Shown: positions 52,901 to 63,467, numbered from the stretch's first letter. The stretch is 64,000 bases of DNA from Rhizobium mesosinicum (GCF_019511345.1 NZ_JAEUAK010000005.1:1-64000), one strand, 5' to 3'. Notes: a model not told the origin generated them from the letters alone. Numbers and translations are program-made.

Positions 52901-55258
52901 TCATGCCTCCTCCGCATCCGGATCGTTCGTCGCCAGCCGGCGCTCCGAATTGCCGCGGATGCGGATGAGCGCGAGGATGGCGAGGCCTGTTACCGCGACG
53001 ACGGCGATTTCGCCGAGTGTGTCCGTGCCGCGGAAATCGACGATGATGACGTTGACGACATTGGCGCCGTGGGCGATCAGCTTCGAATGGGCGTTGAAGA
53101 AATCGGTGAGCGCCGTGTTGAACGGTGCGTCGGTGGAGCGCATCAAAAGCAGCGCAAAGCCGAGGCCGCAGGCGAGCGAAAGGGCGATATCGAAAAGGCG
53201 GCGGGCGCCATGGCGCGGATCGGTCGGCGACAGGCGCAGACGGGTCATGACGAGAGCGAGGATGACGACTGCGAGCGTCTCGACCATGAACTGGGTGAAG
53301 GCCAGGTCCGGGGCGCCGAAGAGCAGAAAGATCAGCGCGACAGCAAAACCCTGAATGCCGAGCGAGACGATCGCGGTGAGCCGGTCGCGGGCGATCAGCA
53401 CGGCGGCAAGGCCGAACAGGGCGATCAGCATGACCCCCGCTTCCTGCAGGCGCAGATCTGCAGGCCAGACAAAGCCCAGCGGCAGTTCGTCATGGCTGAT
53501 CAGCGGGACGAACAGGATCGCGGCGACACAGAGGAAGGTGCAGGCGACGTAGACATCCAGCCGTCTTGGCTGGACGATTGCGATGACATGGTGCGCGAAA
53601 CGGACAAGCCCGGCGATGACATGATCGAAACCACGATCCGGGCCCTGAACGGAGTGCAGCAAGTACCCGACAAGAGTCCTGCTACGGTCGAGCTGCCAGT
53701 AGACAGCGATGCCGAGCAGTATCGTCAGCAGCGACAAGGCAAGCGGCAGGCCGACATGCGGGACAAGCGAAATGGAAACAGCCTTGGGAATGCCGGCAAC
53801 GGCTGAGGCCATGGGCGAGGAAATTGCGCCATGAATGACGCCGGAAAAGAGGGCGACAAGCAGGCCTGCCAGAGCGAGAACGGCCGGTCCGAGCCAGAGC
53901 AGAACCGGCGCTTCGTGGGGAGGTTTCGGCGTTTCCACCGGCCGGCCGAGAAACGGTCTCATCGCCACGGCGAAGGCGATCGCGAACATCAAGGCATTGC
54001 CGAAAACTGCGATGGTCGTGGCGAGGATGGAATAAAGATCGCCGCCGACGAGAGCCGTGTAGATTTCCTCTTTGGCGAGAAAACCGAAGAAGGGCGGCAG
54101 GCCGGCCATGGAAAAGGCGGCAGCCATGGCGATCGCAAAGGTCAGCGGCATCGCCTTTCTCAAGCCCCGAAGCCGCGTGATATTGCGCGTGCCGGTCTCA
54201 TGGTCGATAATGCCTGCGACCATGAAAAGCGCACCCTTGAAGAGCGAATGCGCCACCAGATAGAGCACCGCCGCTTCGACGGCATAATCCGAGCCGAAGC
54301 CGGTCAGCAGCACCAGTAAGCCGAGGGAAGAGACGGTCGTATAGGCAAGCTTCAGTTTCAAATCCGTCTGGCGGATCGCGAGCACCGAGCCAGTGGCGAG
54401 CGTCAGGCCGCCGAAGATGGGCAGCAGGACCTCCCATGCTGACGTCGCGCCCATGACCGGGTTCAGCCGCATCAGCAGATAGACGCCTGCCTTCACCATG
54501 GTGGCGGAATGCAGATAGGCCGAAACGGGTGTAGGCGCTTCCATCGCGTTCGGCAGCCAGAAGTGGAATGGAAACTGAGCCGATTTGGTGAAGGCGCCAG
54601 CAAGCACCAGCAACAGGGTTGCGAAATAAAGCGGGCTGCCCCTCACGATATCGCCGAACTGCAGCAGCTCGGATAGCTGCGCAACGCCTGTCTGCCCCCA
54701 GAGCAGGAGCAAGCCGGCAAGCAGCAGCAGCCCTCCCCCGCCTGTGACGACGAGCGCCTGCAAAGCGGCGCGACGTGCCGCCTCCCGTTCATGGTCGAAG
54801 CCGATCAGCAGGAAGGAGGTGATCGATGTGAGCTCCCAGAAGATGAAGAACATCAGAAAGCTGTCCGACACCACGACGCCGAGCATCGCACCCATGAAGA
54901 GAAAGATGAACGAGAAGAACCGGCCCTGATCCGGATGGCCCTTCAGATATCCGCCGGCATAAAGCACGATCAGCGTGCCGATGCCGGTAATGAGCAGGGC
55001 GAAGGTGAGCGACAACCCGTCGAGGAACCAGGAAAAGCGCAGGCCCAGGACCGGCACCCAGTCATAACCGTCGGTTATGATTTCGCCATCAGCGATCTGC
55101 GGCAGGAGACGCAGAAAATGCAGGAAGGCGAGTAAAGGGGCGACGGCGAGCAGCCAGGCGCCGCCTGCACCGAAGGCACGAATGATAAAGGGAGCCGCAA
55201 GAGCGCCAATCAACGGCAGGCACAGGGCCAGAAATGTCAGAGCCGTGACATCGGCCAT
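52901..55258 (-). CDS. mrpA: Mrp/Pha cation:proton antiporter subunit A
   Basis: The 785-aa polytopic protein has an ND5-like core: SLTFALLITGIGTLIVLYAGGYL, IFWELTSITSFLLIGFDHEREAARRAALQALVVTGGGGLLLLAGL, QFPFHFWLPNAMEAPTPVSAYLHSATMVKAGVYLLMRLNP and LFMVAGIIDHETGTRNI. Extra C-terminal helices (about 640-780) resemble MrpB/DUF4040-type segments (VALIFLLFGAPDLAFTQFMVETL, DFRGTDTLGEIAVVAVTGLA). The start has GGGAGGGG; an ATG 18 bases earlier is weaker. It is the first gene of the operon and one of the two ion-translocating subunits. Homologues in rhizobia confer salt, pH and potassium adaptation. Confidence 0.94.
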   Translation of the reverse strand: MADVTALTFLALCLPLIGALAAPFIIRAFGAGGAWLLAVAPLLAFLHFLRLLPQIADGEIITDGYDWVPVLGLRFSWFLDGLSLTFALLITGIGTLIVLYAGGYLKGHPDQGRFFSFIFLFMGAMLGVVVSDSFLMFFIFWELTSITSFLLIGFDHEREAARRAALQALVVTGGGGLLLLAGLLLLWGQTGVAQLSELLQFGDIVRGSPLYFATLLLVLAGAFTKSAQFPFHFWLPNAMEAPTPVSAYLHSATMVKAGVYLLMRLNPVMGATSAWEVLLPIFGGLTLATGSVLAIRQTDLKLKLAYTTVSSLGLLVLLTGFGSDYAVEAAVLYLVAHSLFKGALFMVAGIIDHETGTRNITRLRGLRKAMPLTFAIAMAAAFSMAGLPPFFGFLAKEEIYTALVGGDLYSILATTIAVFGNALMFAIAFAVAMRPFLGRPVETPKPPHEAPVLLWLGPAVLALAGLLVALFSGVIHGAISSPMASAVAGIPKAVSISLVPHVGLPLALSLLTILLGIAVYWQLDRSRTLVGYLLHSVQGPDRGFDHVIAGLVRFAHHVIAIVQPRRLDVYVACTFLCVAAILFVPLISHDELPLGFVWPADLRLQEAGVMLIALFGLAAVLIARDRLTAIVSLGIQGFAVALIFLLFGAPDLAFTQFMVETLAVVILALVMTRLRLSPTDPRHGARRLFDIALSLACGLGFALLLMRSTDAPFNTALTDFFNAHSKLIAHGANVVNVIIVDFRGTDTLGEIAVVAVTGLAILALIRIRGNSERRLATNDPDAEEA

Positions 55259-55390
55259 GTCCCCTCCCGTGAGCACGGATGAAAGCTGGCAATCAACCTT
55301 TTCTAAGGCTTAGGTGAATCGGCTGTCAGCCTCAAGCAATTTCGGCAACCCCTCAATGGAGGCAGGCGGCGGTTTTCACAGGCTTGACGT

Positions 55391-55594
55391 TCAGGAAAGG
55401 CGCGTGACGAGACGGGAAAAGGAACCGTGCAGGATGAAGAAAGCAAGCGGCAAAGGCCAGAGAATGCAGGCGATCAGCCCGGCGATGCGATGCACCGTCC
55501 AGCGGTCATGGTTGACCCAGCCTTCCAGCAGGGTGATGGCCAGGGCGATCGCGGCAACTGCGCCGTACAGAACAATCATCAGAGTATGAAACAC
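55391..55594 (-). CDS. Small membrane protein
   Basis: About 67 aa with two hydrophobic helices: MIVLYGAVAAIALAITLLEGWV and IAGLIACILWPLPLAFFIL, separated by NHDRWTVHR. The GTG at 55594 with GGGGAC upstream is preferred; GTG 55612 or ATG 55579 are alternatives. No family is recognised. It lies 130 bp upstream of mrpA on the same strand, so co-transcription is possible. Confidence 0.6.
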   Translation of the reverse strand: MFHTLMIVLYGAVAAIALAITLLEGWVNHDRWTVHRIAGLIACILWPLPLAFFILHGSFSRLVTRLS

Positions 55595-55809
55595 CGTTTG
55601 TCCCCGAAACACGCAGCATTAAGCTTAATGGCACACTAAAGATAAAGCACGGGTGATTCGCCGTCTTCCCCCGAATTGGGTAGATAGCAATTGGGGCGTT
55701 GAAGCGGCGGGTTTGATCGTGAAGCCCGATCCCAGACTTGATCAATCGTGCTCAACGCACCACATTTGCGCACGAAAAAGAGATTGCCCATCGGCAAAAG
55801 GAGCACTCC

Positions 55810-56223
55810 ATGGCCGAAACGACCGCTACCCCGAAAGTTCACAAAACCGATGCCGAATGGAAGGAACTGCTGACTCCCGAGCAGTACCGCATTACGCGCC
55901 AGCACGGCACCGAACGCGCTTTTACCGGCCCCTACTGGGATTCCTTCGAGACTGGTCTTTACCGCTGCGTCGGCTGCAATGCGCCGCTCTTCCGCTCCGA
56001 CACGAAGTTCGATGCCGGATGCGGCTGGCCGAGCTATTTCGAGGCGGTTTCTCCCGATGCGGTGACCGAACACCGCGACACGACCTACGGCATGGTGCGC
56101 ACAGAGATTCGCTGCGGCACCTGCGAAGCCCATCTCGGTCACGTCTTCCCCGACGGACCGCCGCCGACCGGCCTGCGCTACTGCATCAACGGGCATGCAA
56201 TGGTTTTCGAACCCGGCAAGTAA
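55810..56223 (+). CDS. msrB: Peptide-methionine (R)-S-oxide reductase
   Basis: The 137-aa protein has two zinc-binding CxxC motifs ([10 protein letters not shown] and [13 protein letters not shown]), the substrate motif [11 protein letters not shown] and the catalytic Cys in [11 protein letters not shown]. The start has AAAGGAG seven bases upstream. It reduces methionine-R-sulfoxide in oxidised proteins, using thioredoxin. It is a single-gene unit closed by a strong terminator. Confidence 0.96.
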   Translation: MAETTATPKVHKTDAEWKELLTPEQYRITRQHGTERAFTGPYWDSFETGLYRCVGCNAPLFRSDTKFDAGCGWPSYFEAVSPDAVTEHRDTTYGMVRTEIRCGTCEAHLGHVFPDGPPPTGLRYCINGHAMVFEPGK

Positions 56224-56241
56224 GAGCTTGCAAGTAAAAGG

Positions 56242-56270
56242 AAAGCGGATCCCAACCGATCCGCTTTTTT
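56242..56270 (+). terminator. Rho-independent terminator of msrB
   Basis: AAAGCGGATC and GATCCGCTTT pair perfectly around a 6-base loop and run into TTTTTT. It abuts the stop codon of the convergent oxidoreductase gene and may serve both. Confidence 0.85.
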
Positions 56271-57337
56271 CATATCAACCCGGCGGATGGGATGAGCGGC
56301 GAGCGCCGGTCTTGCAGTACATGCTCTGCCGCTAACCGGCCGAGCAGCGGCGCGAGAATGACGCCGGGATGGCCGACGGCGACGTAGGCGCCCTCAATGC
56401 CGGGCAGGAAACCGAGCCGCGGCATTTCATCGGAAAAGAAGGGGCGATACCCTGTAGCGGCCTCGACGAGCGTCACGTCTTCCGGCAGGCGCAGGCGCTC
56501 ATGCATAACCTTCAAGATCCGCTCGCCAACCTTTTCCGGCGCGTTTTCCTTGCGATCGTCGATATAGCCCTTGGCGACATGCAGCATGTTGTCCGCCGAC
56601 TGGCGGATTTCCAGGCCGGGGCCGCGGAGGATGCGGCTCACGACAGGCTCCGCGCAGCCATATCGGAGGATGATCGAGGGCGAGGTTTCGACGCCGGTTC
56701 GGAAGCCCAGGCGTTCCGTCAGGCGGTCGACCGATGTTCCGCCTGCGAGGATCACGAGATCGGCATCGATCGTGCCATCGGCCAGACGTACGCCACGCAC
56801 CCGGCCACCCGAAAGGATGAGGCTTTCGACCTTTTGACCAAAGGTGGCAGTTACGCCGACGGCATCGATCAGGTCGCGTGACAGCCTTGCAGGATCAAGC
56901 GCGAGATCGCGAGGCGAGAAGATCGCGCAGGCGGGCGGCTCAAGCAGATTGGGTTCCCATTCGGTGATCGTCGCGGCATCGACCAGTTCGACATCCGTAC
57001 CTGTGGCGCGATGAGCTGCCGCGAAGGCTTCGGTCTCCGCAGTACTTTTGAGCCAGAACAGGGAGCCGGGACGCGCGGCGACAAAGGCATCCGGCAGATC
57101 GGCCTGCAGACGGGTATAGTCGGCGAGCGCCTGCTGCACCAGGCGGTAATTGACCGCTCCCGGTGCGATATTGATGATATTCACCCAGCCGAAGGCGCGT
57201 GCTGTCACGCCGCTGCCGGCTTGCACATTCTCCTCCACCACATGGACAGTGGCTCCACGCCGGGCGAAATGGAAAGCCAACGAAGCGCCAACAATGCCGG
57301 CACCGACGATGATGACGCGTATCTTTGCAGATGCCAT
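56270..57337 (-). CDS. FAD-dependent amino acid/amine oxidase-like protein
   Basis: The 355-aa protein is of the DAO family. The N-terminal FAD motif is IRVIIVGAGIVGASLAFHFARRGATVHVVEE; the middle has DLVILAGGTSVDRLTERLG, and GYRPFFSDEMPRLGFLPGIEGAYVAVGHPGVILAPLLGRLAAE is the C-terminal FAD contact. The nearest types are D-amino acid, glycine or sarcosine oxidase/dehydrogenase. An open frame upstream to 57520 is not supported. It is divergent from an acetyltransferase gene 76 bp away. Confidence 0.88.
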   Translation of the reverse strand: MASAKIRVIIVGAGIVGASLAFHFARRGATVHVVEENVQAGSGVTARAFGWVNIINIAPGAVNYRLVQQALADYTRLQADLPDAFVAARPGSLFWLKSTAETEAFAAAHRATGTDVELVDAATITEWEPNLLEPPACAIFSPRDLALDPARLSRDLIDAVGVTATFGQKVESLILSGGRVRGVRLADGTIDADLVILAGGTSVDRLTERLGFRTGVETSPSIILRYGCAEPVVSRILRGPGLEIRQSADNMLHVAKGYIDDRKENAPEKVGERILKVMHERLRLPEDVTLVEAATGYRPFFSDEMPRLGFLPGIEGAYVAVGHPGVILAPLLGRLAAEHVLQDRRSPLIPSAGLI

Positions 57338-57413
57338 GGTGGGAGCTCTTGTATAAAGCGGAACGAAGAGGTGGGCGCGGCTTAGGCTCGCTCCATGACA
57401 GAGGGATGAAACG

Positions 57414-57953
57414 ATGTCCATCGTCCGCGAAATCCTGCGCAGCGACCGGCTGGTGTTGCGCGAAATCACCGTCGCGGACCTGCCGGCGCTCGAGCGCATC
57501 TTCTGCGATCCGCTGTGCATGCGGTATTACCCTTCCGTGAAGGATGCCGCAGCGACGCGCGATTTCTTCGACAGGCTCGCCTTCGGAAGCTACGAGAAAA
57601 ATGGCTTCGGCCTCTGGGCCGTGATCGATCGCGACAGCGGCGATCTGCTCGGCGACTGCGGGATCACGCTGCAGGACACATCGCGCGGAATGGAGCCGGA
57701 GCTCGGCTACCATCTCTGGCCGGATTACTGGGGCAAGGGCTATGCCACTGAGGCCGCGCTTGCCTGCCGCGACCATGCCTTCTCAGTCATGGGACTGTCG
57801 CGCCTCGTCAGTATCGTCAGCCTGGAAAACCTTCCCTCGCAGAAGGTCGCCGAGCGGGTGCATCAGCGACGGGAGGTCTTCAGCAAGAAGAATGCGGCCG
57901 GCGAGACGGTGGAGCGCTATCTCTACATCAGCGAGAAGAATTCAGGCGCATGA
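57414..57953 (+). CDS. GNAT acetyltransferase, RimJ/RimL-like
   Basis: The 179-aa protein begins MSIVREILRSDRLVLREITVADLPALERIFCDPLCMRYYPS. It has GMEPELGYHLWPDYWGKGYATEAALACRDHAF, the acetyl-CoA-binding segment of the Acetyltransf_3 group, and SLENLPSQKVAERV in place of the usual NxxS motif. It probably acetylates a protein N-terminus, an amino acid or an antibiotic. It is monocistronic. Confidence 0.87.
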   Translation: MSIVREILRSDRLVLREITVADLPALERIFCDPLCMRYYPSVKDAAATRDFFDRLAFGSYEKNGFGLWAVIDRDSGDLLGDCGITLQDTSRGMEPELGYHLWPDYWGKGYATEAALACRDHAFSVMGLSRLVSIVSLENLPSQKVAERVHQRREVFSKKNAAGETVERYLYISEKNSGA

Positions 57954-58104
57954 GCACGATCAGCCACCCCGAAGGATCGGGCATCTTTCCGCCAGGATCG
58001 AACGCGATCGCTCGGACGTAGCGAGGGGTATGCTCTTCTGCGTCAGCCTTTGCCCTGACAACAACCTGCTCCGGCAGAATGCTGCAATCTAGCCAGAAAA
58101 GGCT

Positions 58105-58803
58105 CTAATCCTGCTCCTGCGGGCAAGGCCAGTTCGAAGGGACAGAAAGCCCCGAAGGCAGCTTCGTGGAGGAATCACCGCAGGCGAGGTCGATCTGCGC
58201 CTGCTGCAGGCCGGTGGCGGCGGACAGATCCAGACCCTCGATGCGGGTCAGAAACATGAAGGCTCGGTCGAAGCTGATCGCACCTTCGTAACTTGCGCCC
58301 GTCAGATCGGCGCGGGAGAGATTGGCGAGCGCGAAGCTGACGCCTGTCAGCACCGCCTTGTCGAAATTGGCCCGGCCCAGTTCGGCCTTCTCGAAATTGG
58401 CTTTGGTCAGCTGCGCACCGGTGAAATCGGCCCGCTGCAACTCTGCACCGGCAAAGCTTGCGCCGTCAGCGATGGCGCCAGCAAATGTGGAGCGGTAGGC
58501 TTCGATCTTGCCGAAGTTGGCGCCCTGAACGCTTGCCCCGGCCAGCGAGGCGCGCACGAGGGTCGCCTTTTCCGCATTGGCGGATTTGAGGTTGGCGCCG
58601 CCGAGGTCGGTCAGCGAGAAATCGGTGCCGGCCAGATTGGCACCCTGGAGGTCGCTGCCCTGAAGCATCAGGTTCTTCTTGTTGCACTCCTGCCAGTCGA
58701 GCTCCGGCGAAGCCGTGCTGCCGCAACTGGCCGCTATCACCGGCAGCGAATAGGCCGCCATAGCCAGGAAAGCCGAAAGACCGAGCACCGAGCGTCCAAA
58801 CAT
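58105..58803 (-). CDS. Secreted pentapeptide-repeat protein
   Basis: The 232-aa protein has a signal peptide (MFGRSVLGLSAFLAMAAYSLPVIAA). A cysteine-containing cap (SCGSTASPELDWQECNKKN) follows, then about 25 pentapeptide repeats of A(D/N)LxG type from residue 55 to 180 (LQGSDLQGANLAGTDFSLTDLGGANLKSA, ADFTGAQLTKANFEKAELGRANFDKA). A C-terminal segment with a second Cys pair (LACGDSS, NWPCPQEQD) ends it. The repeats form a right-handed square helix. The start has AGGAGAGG. It is predicted to be periplasmic; no partner gene is evident. Confidence 0.9.
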   Translation of the reverse strand: MFGRSVLGLSAFLAMAAYSLPVIAASCGSTASPELDWQECNKKNLMLQGSDLQGANLAGTDFSLTDLGGANLKSANAEKATLVRASLAGASVQGANFGKIEAYRSTFAGAIADGASFAGAELQRADFTGAQLTKANFEKAELGRANFDKAVLTGVSFALANLSRADLTGASYEGAISFDRAFMFLTRIEGLDLSAATGLQQAQIDLACGDSSTKLPSGLSVPSNWPCPQEQD

Positions 58804-58907
58804 CAACCTCTCCTCTGCGAGTCGCGCCACCAGAGATTTCTACAAGGCGCAGACTACGATAAAAATATGGTTAGTCCCGGGCGGCAATCAATCTGGAGAT
58901 GGCCCTG

Positions 58908-59417
58908 TCAGGCTTTTGGTACGCGCAATTCCATGCAGGTGAGATCCAGCCAGCGGCCGAATTTGATGCCGACTTCGGAAAATGTGCCGGCGATGCGGAA
59001 ACCGAGTTTCTCGTGCAATCTGATGGAAGCCGTATTTTCGGCCTCGATGCCGGCGATCATGACGTGGACGTTGGCAGCACTTGCACGCTCGATCAATGTG
59101 CGCATCAGCTTTTCGCCGATGCCGGCGCCGCGGCGATCCTTGTCCACATAGACGGAATGCTCGACCGTATGGCGGTAGCCATCGAAGGCGCGCCAATCGC
59201 CATAGGAGGCGTAGCCTACGACCTTGCCATCCATTTCGGCGACGATGACCGGAAAGCCCCTGCCCCTTCGCGCCTTGAACCATTCCAGCCGGTTGTCGAG
59301 ATCGACGAGCGTCTCGTTCCAGATCGCCGTCGTATGCTCGACCGCGTGATTGTAGATATCCCTGACAGCTGGAAGATCAGCTTCGGCAGCGTCCCGGATG
59401 AGAACGGTATCGGTCAT
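58908..59417 (-). CDS. GNAT acetyltransferase, Pat/MddA-like
   Basis: The 169-aa protein starts MTDTVLIRDAAEADLPAVRDIYNHAVEHTTAIWNETLVDL, typical of phosphinothricin/methionine sulfoximine acetyltransferases. YGDWRAFDGYRHTVEHSVYVDKDRRGAGIGEKLMRTLIERA is the CoA-binding core, and HVMIAGIEAENTASIRLHEKLGFRIAGTF the C-terminal signature. It probably N-acetylates methionine sulfoximine-like or other amino-acid analogues. The ribosome site is weak, so the upstream start at 59456 cannot be fully excluded. Confidence 0.88.
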   Translation of the reverse strand: MTDTVLIRDAAEADLPAVRDIYNHAVEHTTAIWNETLVDLDNRLEWFKARRGRGFPVIVAEMDGKVVGYASYGDWRAFDGYRHTVEHSVYVDKDRRGAGIGEKLMRTLIERASAANVHVMIAGIEAENTASIRLHEKLGFRIAGTFSEVGIKFGRWLDLTCMELRVPKA

Positions 59418-59489
59418 GTGGCAGGCCCGGTTCGGAATCGTCTTCTGCCGGGGCATACGCCGGGCGCGGGCCGATGTAAACGCCGGAGA

Positions 59490-60158
59490 TCAGAAGCTGG
59501 GAACCGACAGGCTGAAGCAGGTCAGCACGGCCGAATAATGCACGGCGGCGGCGGCGACCACGAAGCCGTGCCAGATGGCGTTCTGGAAGCGCAGCCTCTC
59601 CCAGACATGGAAGACGACGCCCAGCGAATAGATGATGCCGCCGATGACGATCAGCAGCATGGAAGCATAAGGAATGCGCGAGGCGACGGGCTCCGCCACC
59701 AATACGCCGCTCCAGCCCATGGCGAGATAGAGCAGGATCGCCAGCCGGTCATACTTGCCCGGGAAAACACATTTGACGAAGATGCCGAAGGCGGCAATCA
59801 GCCAGATGACGATCAGCATGCCAGACAGCAGCGGATTGTCGGCTCCGCGCTCCAGGAAGGGGGTGTAGGTGGCGGCGATGAGGATGAAAATCGCCGAATG
59901 ATCGAGCCGGCGCAGATACCATTTGGTGCGTGAAACCGGCCAGATATTGTAGGAAAAGGAAATGCCCAGCGTGAGCACCAGCCCGACACCGTAAACCCAG
60001 GCGGCAATCAGCGCGCCGGCAGGGCTCCAGAGAGTGGCGTAGAAGATCAGCACGGTCACGCCGATCAGGGCAAAAAACAGCCCCACGCCATGGACGATGC
60101 CGTCGGCGATCAGTTCATATCTGTCGTAAGCCCAGCGAATGCTGTTGATTTCGCCCAT
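59490..60158 (-). CDS. Hemolysin III/PAQR-type membrane protein
   Basis: The 222-aa protein has seven predicted helices: ADGIVHGVGLFFALIGVTVLIFYATL is the first, and RRLDHSAIFILIAATYTPFL is the conserved DHS and AxYTPF motif. FHVWERLRFQNAIWHGFVVAAAAVHYSAVL holds the late His residues. The His/Asp set suggests a membrane hydrolase with a metal centre, as in the PAQR superfamily. The name hemolysin III is historical; there is no evidence of toxicity. Confidence 0.92.
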   Translation of the reverse strand: MGEINSIRWAYDRYELIADGIVHGVGLFFALIGVTVLIFYATLWSPAGALIAAWVYGVGLVLTLGISFSYNIWPVSRTKWYLRRLDHSAIFILIAATYTPFLERGADNPLLSGMLIVIWLIAAFGIFVKCVFPGKYDRLAILLYLAMGWSGVLVAEPVASRIPYASMLLIVIGGIIYSLGVVFHVWERLRFQNAIWHGFVVAAAAVHYSAVLTCFSLSVPSF

Positions 60159-60278
60159 GCGCTCACCCTTACTCAGAGTGAGAGGATCGTCGCATTGAAT
60201 TGGCCAGGGCGCAACCGGACGCCTGGTGGCGTCAGGTTAAATCTTTGTGACGAGCCATGCTCGTTTTTGATGACGCAC

Positions 60279-60599
60279 CTACTTGCCCGCCGCGCAATCC
60301 TCGCAGAGCGGCGTCTGCGGCAGCACAGCGAGGCGAGCTTCCGATATCTTGGCGCCGCAGCGGGCGCAGGTGCCGTAAGTGCCCTTGGCGATGCGTTCGA
60401 GGGCGGCGTCGATGGCGCGCAACTCGTCCTCGCCAGCCTGGCCGAGACCTTCCAGCACTTCGTCATTCTCGTTCTCGATGGCACGGTCGTCGTCATCGGC
60501 AGTCTTGGTGCGGCTAAGGTCCGTGTCGATCTTTCGCAGGCGCGCTGTCAGTTCGTGCCAGCGGTTGCGCAGAATCTTTTCCTGAAGTTTCGTGTCCAT
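60279..60599 (-). CDS. DksA/TraR-family zinc-finger protein
   Basis: The 106-aa protein is of the DksA/TraR type: a helical coiled-coil N-terminus (MDTKLQEKILRNRWHELTARLRKID and DRAIENENDEVLEGLGQAGEDELRAIDAALERI). It ends in a four-Cys zinc finger, CARCGAKISEARLAVLPQTPLCEDC. It is shorter than DksA and lacks the DxxDxA tip of true DksA (here NENDEV), so it may act differently on RNA polymerase. It is 11 bp downstream of a universal stress protein gene on the same strand and is probably co-transcribed. Confidence 0.85.
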   Translation of the reverse strand: MDTKLQEKILRNRWHELTARLRKIDTDLSRTKTADDDDRAIENENDEVLEGLGQAGEDELRAIDAALERIAKGTYGTCARCGAKISEARLAVLPQTPLCEDCAAGK

Positions 60600-60610
60600 G
60601 GCTTCACATC

Positions 60611-61021
60611 CTACCGATCCACCAGCACCGAGCACTTGGCGTGGCGCACCACGCGGTCGGCGGTCGCACCGATGAAATAATTATAGATGTCGGGAATGTG
60701 CGAGGCGATGATGATGAGGTCGGCGCGACGCTCTTCGGCCGCAGCGATGATTGCCGTAGCTGGCGAACCGTTGCGGACTTCGACAGCGGCCGGAATGCCG
60801 GTCTTGGCAACGAGGCCGCCCAGCCGCTCGCGGCTTTCCTTCATGGCATCCTCGATGATGTTTCCCGGCAATTCGATGGCGACATAGGTCGGAATATCCT
60901 CGACGACATTGAGGAGGATGATCTCGCCGCCGTTGTCGAGCAGCTCTGCCGCCTTGCGGAAAATCTTCTCGCCTTTTTCGATGCTGCCGATTTCAATCGG
61001 AACGATGATTTTCTTGTACAT
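60611..61021 (-). CDS. Universal stress protein A family
   Basis: The 136-aa protein has a single Usp domain: MYKKIIVPIEIGSIEKGEKIF at the start, LLNVVEDIP, and the C-terminal ATP-binding motif RRADLIIIASHIPDIYNYFIGATADRVVRHAKCSVLVD (pattern G-x2-G-x9-G(S/T), partly altered to GATADRV). The ribosome site is AGGAGG. It precedes the DksA-like gene, consistent with a small stress-response operon. Confidence 0.9.
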   Translation of the reverse strand: MYKKIIVPIEIGSIEKGEKIFRKAAELLDNGGEIILLNVVEDIPTYVAIELPGNIIEDAMKESRERLGGLVAKTGIPAAVEVRNGSPATAIIAAAEERRADLIIIASHIPDIYNYFIGATADRVVRHAKCSVLVDR

Positions 61022-61219
61022 GCGATCCTCCTTGAGGTGTTGCCCTTCACCGTCAACTTCCTCCCTGGATAGATAAAGCGCATTGACTGATATCAAGTGG
61101 GACACGAGCCATCGTCAATGTTTATAGAACGCTTCATCGTCAAAAACGGCCCTTCTGTGAACAATGCGAATGGGCCATATAGGGATCAAGTACAGCAGCC
61201 GAGGGGAGCTTACAGGCGA

Positions 61220-62176
61220 ATGGACCGGCGAAAATTCCTCGCGCTCGCTACGGGCGGCACATTTGCCGCCACCGCCGGTACGCTTTTCGATTCAAGGGCA
61301 GGAGAACATTCCATGACGTCATCTGAAACATCCTATGCGCTGACGCGCCCTGCCTATATCGACCAGTCGCATCTCGTCGTGAAAGACCTGTCAGCTGTTT
61401 CCGGCTTCTATCAGAAGATGCTCGGCCTCTCGGTGCTCGAAAAGACCGCAAGCGGCGAGATTCTGGGCGTCGCGGGGCTGCCGCTGCTGACCTTGACGAC
61501 GGATGGCAATGCGCGCGAAGCCCCCCGCAATGCAGCCGGCCTGTTTCACACCGCCTTTCTGATGCCCAGCCGCGCCGAGCTTGCCCGCTGGCTGCGCCAT
61601 GCGGTGCACCACAATGTCGCACTCGACGGCGCGTCCGACCATCTGGTCAGCGAGGCGATCTACCTTGCCGATCCGGAAGGCAACGGCATTGAAATCTATG
61701 CAGACCGGCCGCATGAAAGCTGGAAATTCCATCCGGACGGCATGGTGGAAATGGCAACGCAGCGGCTCGACCTGCAGGCGCTCTACAACAGTGCACCAGA
61801 GGATACCTGGATCGGGATGGCTGACGGTACCGCGATCGGTCACATCCATCTGCAGGTCGGCGACATTCCGCAGGCGGATGCCTTCTATCGCGACGTGCTT
61901 GGCCTGAAGGTGATGGCACGTTATCCGAGCGCGAGCTTCTTTGCGAGCGGCGGCTATCATCACCATCTCGCCGCCAATATCTGGAACAGCCGCGGCGCCG
62001 GCATGCGCGCCGACCACATGACCGGTCTTTCCGACTATAAGATCCGCTTCAACGACAAGGAAACGCTCGACAAGGCCGTTGCCAAGCTCGATGAACTGGA
62101 GATCAAGAGCGAAAAGCGCGACGGCGGCGTCTTCCTTAGGGATCCCTGGGGTATCGGGCTTACGTTGTCGGCCTGA
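61220..62176 (+). CDS. VOC-family dioxygenase-like protein with possible Tat signal
   Basis: About 318 aa from the ATG of MDRRKFLALATGGTFAATAG, a convincing twin-arginine signal. A second start (61313, MTSSETSY) has a better ribosome site (GGAGAACATTCC) and would give a cytoplasmic 287-aa protein. The body has two VOC modules (IDQSHLVVKDLSAVSGFYQKMLGL, NAAGLFHTAFLMP, GNGIEIYADRP; then GHIHLQVGDIPQADAFYRDVLGL, GYHHHLAANIW). The His/His/Glu pattern matches CatE-type extradiol dioxygenases. Which start is used determines the compartment. Confidence 0.82.
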   Translation: MDRRKFLALATGGTFAATAGTLFDSRAGEHSMTSSETSYALTRPAYIDQSHLVVKDLSAVSGFYQKMLGLSVLEKTASGEILGVAGLPLLTLTTDGNAREAPRNAAGLFHTAFLMPSRAELARWLRHAVHHNVALDGASDHLVSEAIYLADPEGNGIEIYADRPHESWKFHPDGMVEMATQRLDLQALYNSAPEDTWIGMADGTAIGHIHLQVGDIPQADAFYRDVLGLKVMARYPSASFFASGGYHHHLAANIWNSRGAGMRADHMTGLSDYKIRFNDKETLDKAVAKLDELEIKSEKRDGGVFLRDPWGIGLTLSA

Positions 62177-62298
62177 AGGAATCGGTGAAGCGACGCGAAT
62201 CGCGATTGGAACGCGCGGGGCTGTGCTTTCGAAGCAAGACGTCCAGACGACGAATGGCGCCGGTTCCGGCGCCATTTCTCATTTGCATGCCTCAGACT

Positions 62299-63372
<1,074 letters not shown>

Positions 63373-63467
63373 GGATGATCTCCTGTGTTGCAGACAGAAG
63401 ATGCGCGTTGCCGATACTGACAACAATGCTACATTATCAGCATGGCTTCTTTAGAAAATAGAACATA

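Noticed and set aside
59490..60158. A haemolytic toxin based on the name hemolysin III
   Set aside because: Sequence features place it in the PAQR-like membrane protein family; the name does not imply toxin activity.
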